The notes beneath the pieces were generated by a model that was given only the letters and a program-made list of their open reading frames with translations, did no database searches and had not been told where the DNA came from. This document shows positions 9,330 to 17,448 of a stretch of 64,000 nt of DNA, piece after piece. How positions within the stretch are numbered: position 1 is the first letter of the stretch; each line of letters starts with the position of its first letter. Made by a program: the position numbers and the translations under genes. Origin of the DNA: Bacteroidota bacterium (lineage in GTDB: Bacteria; Bacteroidota; Bacteroidia; Flavobacteriales; Flavobacteriaceae); assembly GCA_023434025.1 (NCBI GenBank), contig JAEYTL010000054.1, positions 1 to 64,000 on the forward strand, given 5' to 3'.

Positions 9330-10949
9330 TTAAACAATTGTCTTCTTTAAATTTTCGATAAAAAAAGAAGGTGTAAAACCGGTTTCTTTTTTAAAACAAA
9401 TGACAAAAACCTGTCGGGAACTATACCCGCATACTTCTGCCAGGTAATTAATTTTATACTCTCTGTAAACCGGATCAGAAAACAGCTTGTGGATAATATA
9501 GTCTATTCGCAGGCCGTTGATGTAATTGGAAAAGGTTTTGTTCCGATATATCTTGATGATTTCGGAAAGGTATTTGGTATTTGTATTAAGGTTATTTGCC
9601 AGCCATGTAAGGTTGATGTCGTTTCTGAGGTATTTATCAGAGGCTTCAAATTTTTCGAGTTTCAGCAGCAAATTTTTTGTGGTTTCATCGGTAATACTGA
9701 CAGACGATTTTATATTGGCACTTTCGGTTTTTTCCTGTAAACCGTCACGTACATATATTTCTTCATTTTCCTGGTTAATTCGTGCAATGAGCTTTTCATA
9801 TCTTTTTTGAATGATGTTGTTTTTACGTTTCCAGAAAAACCAGCCCACCATAGAAAAGAAAAGCAAGGCCACCGCAGAAATAATTAAGATATTTAAAATT
9901 TTGTTTTTGTTTTCGGCCTCTTTATCGTAAATAATTTGGTTAACAGGAGTCAGGATAGTCTCTTTTTCATACTTTAATATGCTGTCATTTAGTGTGTTGT
10001 ATAGTTTAAGATAGTGCTTTGAAGAATCTTTTTTCTCTGTTTCTACATAGGAATTGAACAAACTGTGGTATATATCTTTGCGGATATAAGGCATGGGAGC
10101 CTGCTTTTCAAAGTTTTCAGCCTTTTTGGCAAATGCAATGGCATTGTCATAGTTTTTGACAGCATAATAAAATTTAGCCATATCACTCAGTAAAACGGCC
10201 CTACCGTTTATGTAAATATCATATTTTTCACTCTCATGGATTTTTAACGCTTTTTCAAAATAGTGTTCGGCAGAATCATAAATGCTTAATTTGCTGTGAA
10301 TTAAGCCAATACTGGCATATTGATAAGCCAGGTTTTGAAATTTTGCATTTTGGATAACAGGGTTGCTTTCCGACATTTTTTTGGATTCTGATATACTTTT
10401 ATGCCTGTAAAAGAGTTGCTTTTCATGATTTCCTTTTTTATCATACACCCCAGAGTAGCTTTCATAGATTAATGCTTTTCTGTAAATGCGTCTGTTTTTA
10501 TCTTCAATTTTATCAATAAAAGGGACTGCTTTTTCGAGCTCTTTAAGACTCTCGTCTAATAATCCCATTTCTCCGTAAGCGTTTGATCTTAACCTGTAAA
10601 CATCAGATATGTATTCAATATATTGTAATTCTTGAGCATATTTTTCAACCACCCGGCTTTCTTCTATCGCTTTTTTATAATCACCATCATTGTAATAAAT
10701 CAAAAGCAGACCCATTGAGCTTTTCATAACGCCGTCTTTGTGATTCATTTTTTCACTCTTCTTTTTTAGCTCCAACAACTGTTTTTTGGCTTCAGAAGGA
10801 TTGGATGAAGCCAGTGTTTTAGACTCTTGGATACTTGCATCAATTACTTTTATTGCCGGGTTTTGTTTATTAACTGTCTTGTCGTTAGGGACAGCATATA
10901 AATTGAAACAATAAAAAATAAAGAATAGACACAAGGATTGTTTTTTCAT
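9330..10949 (-). CDS. TPR-repeat membrane protein with C-terminal AraC-type DNA-binding domain
   Basis: 539 residues. Seen: signal-like hydrophobic N-terminus (1-19); a periplasmic helical region with TPR-like repeats (about 35-330, for example YASIGLIHSKLSIYDSAEHYFEKALKI); one transmembrane helix (about 348-368, ILIISAVALLFF); a short coiled segment; then an AraC helix-turn-helix domain (about 430-535, LAEVCGYSSRQVFVICFKKETGFTPS). This TPR-TM-AraC layout is common in Flavobacteriia and suggests a one-component sensor in which periplasmic or peptide binding alters DNA binding at the membrane. The ligand and targets are not evident. Transcribed alone toward the shared terminator. Confidence 0.85.
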   Translation of the reverse strand: MKKQSLCLFFIFYCFNLYAVPNDKTVNKQNPAIKVIDASIQESKTLASSNPSEAKKQLLELKKKSEKMNHKDGVMKSSMGLLLIYYNDGDYKKAIEESRVVEKYAQELQYIEYISDVYRLRSNAYGEMGLLDESLKELEKAVPFIDKIEDKNRRIYRKALIYESYSGVYDKKGNHEKQLFYRHKSISESKKMSESNPVIQNAKFQNLAYQYASIGLIHSKLSIYDSAEHYFEKALKIHESEKYDIYINGRAVLLSDMAKFYYAVKNYDNAIAFAKKAENFEKQAPMPYIRKDIYHSLFNSYVETEKKDSSKHYLKLYNTLNDSILKYEKETILTPVNQIIYDKEAENKNKILNILIISAVALLFFSMVGWFFWKRKNNIIQKRYEKLIARINQENEEIYVRDGLQEKTESANIKSSVSITDETTKNLLLKLEKFEASDKYLRNDINLTWLANNLNTNTKYLSEIIKIYRNKTFSNYINGLRIDYIIHKLFSDPVYREYKINYLAEVCGYSSRQVFVICFKKETGFTPSFFIENLKKTIV

Positions 10950-11711
10950 ATAATGTTGTAATGTTAGAATTTTTAACCCGGAGCCATTACTTGGCGGTAT
11001 TTAACAAAAATAATACTATCCGTATATATTTATTAAAACTTTTTGGAATTATTTCTGAAAAAATTCCATTCATTATTTTTTAAGTAATTGATAATTAATG
11101 TTTTAAATTTTTATTTTATTTAAAAAAAGTACCTGTCTGAAAACAGATAAAAATTCTTGTTTTATTCCATAAACCTGTTGCATAAAATAAATTATAATAG
11201 TAAAATTGATTGAACTTTTTCATAAGCCTTGCTTTTGAGCCCCAAAGAAAGTCTTGCTTTGAAACCTACTAAAAATATTGCCCGTATTTGCCCGGTTGCA
11301 TTGACTGTTTTGCTGTATTTGTTGCTCAAGTTTTTTAGCATTAAGTATTTCAGGATATATGGAGCATGGGGGTTTGTTTTTGTCCGCAAAAATACTCAAT
11401 TACTTTCCCTTCAAATACCGTCAACAACAGCATATAAATTTTCGAACGTTGAAGAACTCATCTTTCGTTCAAATATCAAATTTTCATTTGATTTAACGTT
11501 CCGTAACACCTTTTCAAGCACTACATTTTGTATTTTAAAAAGATCAGTAACCAACTTCTTTTTCGCCTGTAACTCATGGCGGTTTCATCTTTTTTGATTT
11601 TACGGTTTAACAGCCGTCAAACCTATTGCCGGATTTATGGAGTTCAAATGCCTTATTTTTTTGATCAGTCCGGAAAAAACCTACTTAATGTTAAATAATA
11701 AAATTTATACT
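10950..11711. other. Long AT-rich intergenic region, no supported gene
   Basis: About 760 bp between two divergent genes. It contains short open frames on both strands (11229-11597 plus, 11192-11389 minus) that overlap each other and lack recognisable domains or start context. A less AT-rich core at about 11220-11400 holds a near direct repeat (CTTGCTTTTGAG near 11227, CTTGCTTTGAAA near 11252). Promoters for the flanking genes must lie here but no convincing TTG/TAnnTTTG pair was found. Confidence 0.5.
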
Positions 11712-13577
11712 ATGAAAATCATAATTACCCCATTAATATTGCTGATGATCAGTACTACACTTTTTTCGCAAGTGGGCATTCAGACAGTTCATCCGCAGGC
11801 AACACTCGATGTTGTTGGAGAGCCTGTTAACCCGCTGGCGATGGATGGCGTGATTGCTCCCCGGTTAACAGGAGCACAACTAAGAGCAAAACAGTATACT
11901 TTAAGTCAAACAGGTGCTTTGGTATATGTTACGTTGGCAGATACTAACCCTCAGAACCAGACGGAAGATGTAACGGCAGAGGGTTATTACTATTTTAACG
12001 GAATCAAATGGATAAATACGGGGGGAAGTGAGGTTAACATTTATAATGCTGATGGGGCCCTTACCGACTACCGTAAGGTGGATCTTAACGGAAACAGGTT
12101 GACTTTTGAGGGATCAGGTGGTTATTTTGATTTTGAAAGCGATGGAAGACATCTTACAATACATGGAACTGAAGACAGGGCTCACCTGAGGTTTTCGACA
12201 GATGATATTGATCAGGACGGAACTTCTTCCTATTTTGATATGGATTTATTTGCCGATAATTATTTTCAGATGTTTGGCACCGGTAAAATGGATGGTATTT
12301 CGTTTGGTACTCATTATACCCAAAATACTTCTCCGATTGATTTTGTAACAAGTCCGGGTGAATTTACTTCAGGAGAAACCAGAATGCGAATTACCGGCGA
12401 AGGAAATGTTGGCATAAGTGAAACAAGCCCTACTGAAAAAGTAGATATAGGTGAAGGAAATCTGAGGATACGGGAAATAAATTCCAATACAGGAGCAACT
12501 ACAGATAGCGTAGTGGTTGCCGATACTGATGGAGTGTTAAAGACCCTGCCGGCTTCTAATCTTTCCGTAAGCAATCTGTTCAACTCTGATGGGTCTTTGA
12601 CAGGAGCAGGTTCATCACGGAATGTAACATTAAATGGGAAAACCTTAAATTTTACAGGAACAGCACAAAGAGTGGTTGTAGATGCCAGCGGAAGCTTCGC
12701 TTTGTCTAATGTGCTTTCTTCATCCGGGCAGGCATCAGTTGCGTTGTATGGCGGAAACAGCAGTAATTTATTTATGCAGCAGTTTTATAATTCCAATGCA
12801 CAGATTCTGACTGATGGAAACTCAACGAATTTAACCATTGGCACTCATTTTACAAATGCTCCGGCACCTTTGAGGTTTATCACAAGCTCGGGTAGCACTT
12901 CAGGAGCTGAAAGAATGCGGATTACCGGTGTGGGTAATGTTGGTATCAATACAGCCAATCCTTCTGAAAAATTTCAGGTTAACGGGAATGTCCGGTTCAA
13001 TAATCTGCCGATGAGCGGTGCATCAAATGCGATTCATACCCTGCCGAACGGCGGTGCTTCATCCAATCAGGACCAAACGTTTACGGCAACCCGAACAATC
13101 GTGTCCAACAGCAATGGCGTACTGGGGTATGTTAATCATTCACCTATGGAGGTAATGTTGAGTGCAAATGTACCGGGTACACAAAATATAAGAAATACAA
13201 CTACACCGGTTACCGGTATTTTCTCAACCGAAAATGTAGACCCGTATGAGGCATGGAGCAGTAATGTATTTACGGTGCCGGCAGAAAAGAGCGGTATGTT
13301 TATCCTGACGATGCAGAACTCCAGTGTGCACACACCACAGACAGGACAATGGCATACAATTGCTTATTTTGAACGAAGCACGAATGGAGGAACCAGCTGG
13401 AATGCTTTAATAAAGGATACCAGTGCTAATAATTTAGGAACAGATGTAGACAATGGAAATTCATTACATTGGACCGGATTTTTGGATGCCGGTGACAGAA
13501 TCCGGGTTCGCTTTAATTGCAGTGCCACCAGTAATAATATTGTTAACTTAGGTTCTATTACCATCATCAGACTTTAA
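11712..13577 (+). CDS. Repetitive surface protein of the tail-fibre/autotransporter-like type
   Basis: 621 residues from the ATG at 11712. An upstream frame to 11637 exists, but only this start gives a clean signal peptide (MKIIITPLILLMISTTLFSQ). After it comes VGIQTVHPQATLDVVG, the opening of many flavobacterial exported proteins. Two long homologous halves follow (about 120-290 and 300-450), each running from an (N/S)(A/S)DG(A/S)LT segment through IGTHFT-type lines to a RMRITG.GNVGI....P(T/S)EK signature. The last ~140 residues (FILTMQNSSV..WHTIAYF.RSTNGG) are a C1q/TNF-like beta sandwich. Inferred: a secreted or surface-bound adhesive protein. No CHU_C or other T9SS sorting domain is seen at its end. 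Function unknown. Confidence 0.75.
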   Translation: MKIIITPLILLMISTTLFSQVGIQTVHPQATLDVVGEPVNPLAMDGVIAPRLTGAQLRAKQYTLSQTGALVYVTLADTNPQNQTEDVTAEGYYYFNGIKWINTGGSEVNIYNADGALTDYRKVDLNGNRLTFEGSGGYFDFESDGRHLTIHGTEDRAHLRFSTDDIDQDGTSSYFDMDLFADNYFQMFGTGKMDGISFGTHYTQNTSPIDFVTSPGEFTSGETRMRITGEGNVGISETSPTEKVDIGEGNLRIREINSNTGATTDSVVVADTDGVLKTLPASNLSVSNLFNSDGSLTGAGSSRNVTLNGKTLNFTGTAQRVVVDASGSFALSNVLSSSGQASVALYGGNSSNLFMQQFYNSNAQILTDGNSTNLTIGTHFTNAPAPLRFITSSGSTSGAERMRITGVGNVGINTANPSEKFQVNGNVRFNNLPMSGASNAIHTLPNGGASSNQDQTFTATRTIVSNSNGVLGYVNHSPMEVMLSANVPGTQNIRNTTTPVTGIFSTENVDPYEAWSSNVFTVPAEKSGMFILTMQNSSVHTPQTGQWHTIAYFERSTNGGTSWNALIKDTSANNLGTDVDNGNSLHWTGFLDAGDRIRVRFNCSATSNNIVNLGSITIIRL

Positions 13578-13914
13578 TTTTCTGTAAAACACATTAAAAA
13601 CATTTATTTTCAGCTGACTTTTTTTGTGGAGTCGGACAGATAATTTTTTATCATAAATTAAATGGTATGAGTTCAGAAAACATGTCACTTTAGAATCAAT
13701 ATATTCTTATGTGTTAATTGTTTTAAAATAAGTGCTTTATGTGTTTTGATTTGAATGCTGAAACGGTTCTTTTTAAGATAAAGCCCAAGTCGTATATAAG
13801 CACCTGAAACAACCGCTTTAATTCAGAATTCATTTCAATAACTGACTCATTACCCTTTGTTTAGAACATCAATACGCTGTTATATTTACATTGTAATTTA
13901 AAAAATATATAATC
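13578..13914. other. Intergenic region without recognised elements
   Basis: 337 AT-rich bases. No terminator-grade hairpin, promoter pair or open frame was recognised. Confidence 0.5.
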
Positions 13915-14268
13915 TTGGATACTATTTTAATTTACGATAAAAAAAACTTTTTTTATCGCTTTGTTTCTATTCGATACAGCACGCTTTATACGATTGAAAA
14001 ATCCGTTCTTCATAAGGGATATGAAGTTGATGTTAATTTTTTTGATGTTTTGTTATTCGTGATTTATGATGAAAATGATTTAACGGAACTATTAAATTAT
14101 ACTGATTATGCAGGCACAACGGTATTGTGTTCCTATAATGAGGATTTATTTGAACAAGTAAAAGGAAAGGGATTTTTACGGTTAAACCTCAGCCATGCGA
14201 AGGTTGAAATTAAAAAAGAACTGGATAATTTATTTGAAATTATTAAAATGGTGTTTATACATCAATGA
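13915..14268 (+). CDS. Small unknown protein, possibly a degenerate receiver-like domain
   Basis: 117 residues using a TTG start; no ATG is available in frame except near the end. The pattern of an N-terminal beta strand (TILIYD), a helical stretch, a second strand (DVLLFVIYD), a third (GTTVLCSY) and a C-terminal helix (VEIKKELDNLFEIIK) resembles the alternating fold of a response-regulator receiver. The acidic pocket and Lys expected of a working receiver are not clear. It has no operon partner: a surface-protein gene ends 337 bp upstream and the palindromic array begins 2 bp downstream. It could be a real small regulator or a decayed one. Confidence 0.45.
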   Translation: MDTILIYDKKNFFYRFVSIRYSTLYTIEKSVLHKGYEVDVNFFDVLLFVIYDENDLTELLNYTDYAGTTVLCSYNEDLFEQVKGKGFLRLNLSHAKVEIKKELDNLFEIIKMVFIHQ

Positions 14269-14270
14269 AG

Positions 14271-14733
14271 CCGATACATCAAAAGCTCGCTTTTTATGTA
14301 TTCAATTTTGTGGTAAGGTTTCTGAGTTTTTTATAAAAAATGAAGGGTATCTTTCGGATTACCTCCGGTGATCACAACAGGGGAAACCTTACCCAAAACC
14401 AATACTCCCGATACTTACAAAAGCGAGCTTTTTAGGGGTTCAATTTTGTGGTAAGGTTTCTGAGTTTTTTTTATAAAAAATGAAGGGTATATTTCGGATT
14501 ACCTCCGGTGATCACAAGAGGGGAAACCTTACCCAAAACAAATACTCCCGATACTTACAAAAGCGAGCTTTTTATGTATTCAATTTTGTGGTAAGGTTTC
14601 TGAGTTTTTCATAAAAAATGAAGGGTATATTTCGGATTACCTTCGGTGATCACAACAGGGGAAACCTTACCAAAACCAATACTCCCGATACTTACAAAAG
14701 CGAGCTTTTGACGTATCAGGAGTATTGGTTTTG
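14271..14733. repeat. Tandem array of ~138-bp palindromic units abutting tRNA-Tyr
   Basis: Three near-identical units begin at 14272, 14409 and 14549 (periods 137, 140 and 137), with a ~24-bp partial copy at 14686. Each unit holds GGTAAGGTTTC and, about 60 bp later, its reverse complement GAAACCTTACC. Between them is an imperfect hairpin around GGATTACC and GGTGATC. Units are joined by CCAATACTCCCGATAC and AAAAGCGAGCTTTT. The two array ends are inverted copies of each other (GATACATCAAAAGCTCGC on the left; the reverse complement of the right end reads GATACGTCAAAAGCTCGC). No protein is coded. The array lies downstream of tRNA-Tyr in that gene's direction of transcription. Confidence 0.9.
14671..14733 (-). 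terminator. Large hairpin directly after the tRNA-Tyr 3' end
   Basis: Arms 14671-14701 and 14704-14733 are near-perfect reverse complements of about 30 bp, with a tiny loop. The right arm begins at the base next to the tRNA discriminator position. In the transcript this folds right after the mature tRNA, so it may act as a processing or termination signal. The T run is inside the stem rather than after it, so termination is inferred. Confidence 0.55.
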
Positions 14734-14814
14734 TGGGGAGAGCAGGATTCGAACCTGCGAAGGTTTCCCAACGGATTTACAGTCCGTCCTCGTTGGCCGC
14801 TTGAGTATCTCCCC
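14734..14814 (-). tRNA. tRNA-Tyr (anticodon GTA)
   Basis: The minus strand folds as an 81-nt class II tRNA: perfect acceptor stem GGGGAGA / TCTCCCC; anticodon loop ACTGTAAATC with GTA; a long variable arm after it; and a T loop GGTTCGAATCC. Discriminator is A and the CCA end is not encoded (the next bases are CAA). Confidence 0.97.
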
Positions 14815-14833
14815 TCCTGCGGATTCGCGGTTG

Positions 14834-14864
14834 CAAATATAGAATTGTTTTTACATTGTGCAAA
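14834..14864 (-). promoter_or_regulatory. tRNA-Tyr promoter
   Basis: On the minus strand TTTG (14861-14864), a 19-bp spacer and TATATTTG (14834-14841) match the Bacteroidota -33/-7 consensus. They lie 20 bp upstream of the tRNA 5' end. Confidence 0.82.
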
Positions 14865-14920
14865 CCTTTTTTTGCGATTATTTTTAATTAATTGATAAGC
14901 GTTTGGCAATGAGTAAACTA

Positions 14921-14947
14921 AAAAAATCCCCGGAGTGGGGATTTTTT
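14921..14947. terminator. Terminator after the TlpA-like gene
   Basis: Perfect 11-bp stem AAAAAATCCCC / GGGGATTTTTT with a 5-base loop, 19 bp beyond the minus-strand stop at 14967. It separates that gene from the tRNA promoter. Confidence 0.9.
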
Positions 14948-14966
14948 GAATATATATTCGGTTAAA

Positions 14967-16100
14967 TTATGAACCTAATAATTCTATAACCTTGGCTTTC
15001 AATTCATCTCCTCTTAAATCCTTGGCAACAATTTTGCCGGTTGCATCTAAAATAAATGTGGCAGGAATACTTTGCACATTATATTTTTTAGCAATAGGAT
15101 CATTCCAGTATTTCAGATTGGAAACCTGTGGCCAGGTTAACTTATCAGCCGTAATAGCATCTTGCCACTTTTGAGCATCGCCTTCTTTATCTAAAGAAAC
15201 CCCAATGATGTTTAACCCTTTGTCGTGTAACTCATTATATAAAGCAACTACATTCGGATTTTCTTTTCTGCATGGCCCACACCAGGAAGCCCAGAAATCA
15301 ATAATGGTTACTTTTCCTAACGATTCTTTTAACGAAATGGTTTTTCCTTCCGGATTGGGAGCCGAGAATTCAGGAGCATTTTTCCCTATTTCTGCAGAAC
15401 TTCTGTTGGCAATTAATTCGCCAACATTCTTACCCGGTTTGGTATCCTTTACTGATTTATCTAAGTTGTTGAATATTTTCTCAAGTTTTTCAAAGTCAGT
15501 TCCCGGTTGGGTCAGCATGTTTTGAATCATTAAAACGCTGATATAAGCTTTAGGGTTATTCTCAGCAAACTTTACGTTATAATCTTTAAATTCATCATTC
15601 AGCTTTACAAAACCATCTCTCAGACTGTTCACCGTAGCCGTATCGTTGGTTTGCATGGCTATTTCCATTTTTTCCTTGTTTACTGTTCTGTAATCGGCAA
15701 TTTTTTTCTGAATGGTGTTTTGCTCTTTATTGTAAACGGCAAATTGATCGTTGTTATACGTACCGCCGATAACCGATTTAGTTATACTGTCTTTAAAAGC
15801 TTTGATACTTATTTCGCCGTTTTCCAGAATAAAAGCAACTTTACCCTGTACACTGTCTAATTGAATAAACCGCAGTTCAGGTTCGGTTGTGGTTCCTTTG
15901 AATTCAAATTTACCGTTTTTAATGACAGCCGTATCTGTTGGTTTCAGTCCCATACCGCTTTCATCTAAGGTTTCCAGTATAGCTAATTTGCCGTCTGAAA
16001 GACCTTCTGCTGTACCATTGATTACAAATTCATGATCGCCCAGTTTATTACAAGCCACAAACAGGGAGGCCGTAATAAGTAATGCAAGTATTTTTTTCAT
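14967..16100 (-). CDS. TlpA-type thiol-disulfide oxidoreductase lipoprotein with DUF4369-like N-terminal domain
   Basis: 377 residues from the ATG at 16100; a longer frame adds 12 residues but spoils the signal peptide. Seen: lipobox ending FVAC with Cys at 17, so a predicted membrane lipoprotein; an N-terminal beta domain of the DUF4369 type (INGTAEGLSDGKL..LE, about 24-120); a helical linker rich in Lys and Glu; and a thioredoxin fold with FWASWCGPCRKE (CGPC at about 274-277) and the cis-Pro loop SIPATF. Family members reduce or shuffle disulfides in the periplasm. Transcribed alone; a TACTTTTG -7-like element is at 16124-16131 on the minus strand. Confidence 0.92.
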   Translation of the reverse strand: MKKILALLITASLFVACNKLGDHEFVINGTAEGLSDGKLAILETLDESGMGLKPTDTAVIKNGKFEFKGTTTEPELRFIQLDSVQGKVAFILENGEISIKAFKDSITKSVIGGTYNNDQFAVYNKEQNTIQKKIADYRTVNKEKMEIAMQTNDTATVNSLRDGFVKLNDEFKDYNVKFAENNPKAYISVLMIQNMLTQPGTDFEKLEKIFNNLDKSVKDTKPGKNVGELIANRSSAEIGKNAPEFSAPNPEGKTISLKESLGKVTIIDFWASWCGPCRKENPNVVALYNELHDKGLNIIGVSLDKEGDAQKWQDAITADKLTWPQVSNLKYWNDPIAKKYNVQSIPATFILDATGKIVAKDLRGDELKAKVIELLGS

Positions 16101-16265
16101 TTTAATGATTATTAATTTTGATGCAAAAGTATTCAAAAAATACTACTATCCTTATAAGGATTAACTTATTTTTGACGTATGCTTGATAATGTTTAATTTT
16201 ATTTTTTTATTATGTTCGCTGTCCTTAATAACAGGACTTTTAAACTTTTTTAATTTATATTACTG

Positions 16266-17258
16266 ATGTCAAAAACAAACGAGTACCGCAATACAATTAA
16301 ATGGGGAATCATTGGCTGTGGTAACGTAACTGAGCAGAAAAGCGGCCCCGCTTATTCTAAAATACCGGGTTTTGAACTGTTCGCCGTGATGCGTCGGGAT
16401 GCCGAAAAAGCAAAGGATTACGCTCTTCGGCATAACGTTCCGCACTTTTTTTCTGAGGCAGACGCATTGATTAATCACCCCGGGGTTGATGCCGTTTATA
16501 TTGCCACTCCGCCTGACACCCATGAGTTTTATGCCCTGAAAGTAGCAGAGGCAGGAAAACCGTGTTGTATAGAAAAGCCTATGGCTGTTGATTATCAGGA
16601 ATGTTTGAAAATTATTCAGGCTTTTGATGAAAAAGAACTGCCTTTGTTTGTGGCTTATTACAGAAGATCTTTGCCGCGATTCAATCAAGTTAAAACATGG
16701 ATAGATAATCTTGAAATTGGTGAAGTTCGTCATGTTAGCTGGTACTTAAGTAAATCTCCGTCTTCAATAGATTTAGACAGAACCTATAATTGGCGGACGG
16801 ATGCAAAAATTGCCCCGGGAGGATATTTTGAAGATTTAGCGAGTCACGGACTGGATTTGTTTGCTTACTATTTTGGTGAGATAACTTCGGTTAACGGAAT
16901 CAGTTTAAACCAACAGAAATTATACACCGCTAACGATGCTGTGGTGGCAAGCTGGTTACACAAATCCGGAGTAACCGGTTCCGGATCCTGGAATTTCGGT
17001 AGTTTTGAACGAGATGATAAAGTAGAAATCATCGGTAGTAAAGGAAAAATTCGATTTGCCGTTTTTGAGGATCTTCCTTTACAGCTTATAAATGGAAAAG
17101 GAACCCAGGAAGTGTTTGTTGAGCATCCTGAAAATATTCAGTTTCATCATGTGCAAAATATGAAGGAACATTTAGCGGGTGAGATTATTCATCCTTCATC
17201 AGGTCAATCGGCTGCTCAAACCAATTGGGTGATGGATAAGATTTTAAATGTAATCTAG
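16266..17258 (+). CDS. Gfo/Idh/MocA family NAD(P)-dependent oxidoreductase
   Basis: 330 residues, typical for the family. Rossmann motif GIIGCG at about 14-19, IATPPDTH near 79-85, and the EKP catalytic signature at 103-105. The C-terminal domain has GGYFEDLASHGLDLF, carrying the usual His. Family members oxidise or reduce sugar, inositol or related ring substrates. The specific substrate cannot be named and neighbours do not help: divergent from the TlpA-like gene, convergent with the PNGase F-like gene. Confidence 0.9.
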   Translation: MSKTNEYRNTIKWGIIGCGNVTEQKSGPAYSKIPGFELFAVMRRDAEKAKDYALRHNVPHFFSEADALINHPGVDAVYIATPPDTHEFYALKVAEAGKPCCIEKPMAVDYQECLKIIQAFDEKELPLFVAYYRRSLPRFNQVKTWIDNLEIGEVRHVSWYLSKSPSSIDLDRTYNWRTDAKIAPGGYFEDLASHGLDLFAYYFGEITSVNGISLNQQKLYTANDAVVASWLHKSGVTGSGSWNFGSFERDDKVEIIGSKGKIRFAVFEDLPLQLINGKGTQEVFVEHPENIQFHHVQNMKEHLAGEIIHPSSGQSAAQTNWVMDKILNVI

Positions 17259-17448
17259 GTTTATAATATTTGATTGCTTCCGTAACAAGGGTTACACTTT
17301 AATTGCTTTTTGTAAAAGAATCAGAACATGATTTTAATCATGTTTATGTGTTTTTAGCAAATTAAAGTTATCACTATAATGAGCACAATAGTTTTTAAAA
17401 CAAAAGATTAATTGTTTTTAGTCGACAGATAGCAAACGGCAGGGAATT

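Noticed and set aside
11229..11597. 122-residue plus-strand frame
   Set aside because: Overlaps another frame on the opposite strand, has no domain, signal or conserved start context.
11712..13577. Prophage tail fibre
   Set aside because: No other phage genes nearby and a clear signal peptide.
14271..14733. Possible CRISPR array
   Set aside because: Units are about 138 bp with no short repeat/unique spacer alternation, and there are no cas genes.
14618..14842. Open frame across the tRNA and array
   Set aside because: It reads through tRNA-Tyr (GESRIRTCEGF-type translation) and the repeat; a known kind of spurious frame.
16101..16136. Upstream extension of the TlpA-like lipoprotein
   Set aside because: It would place 12 residues before a standard lipoprotein signal peptide.
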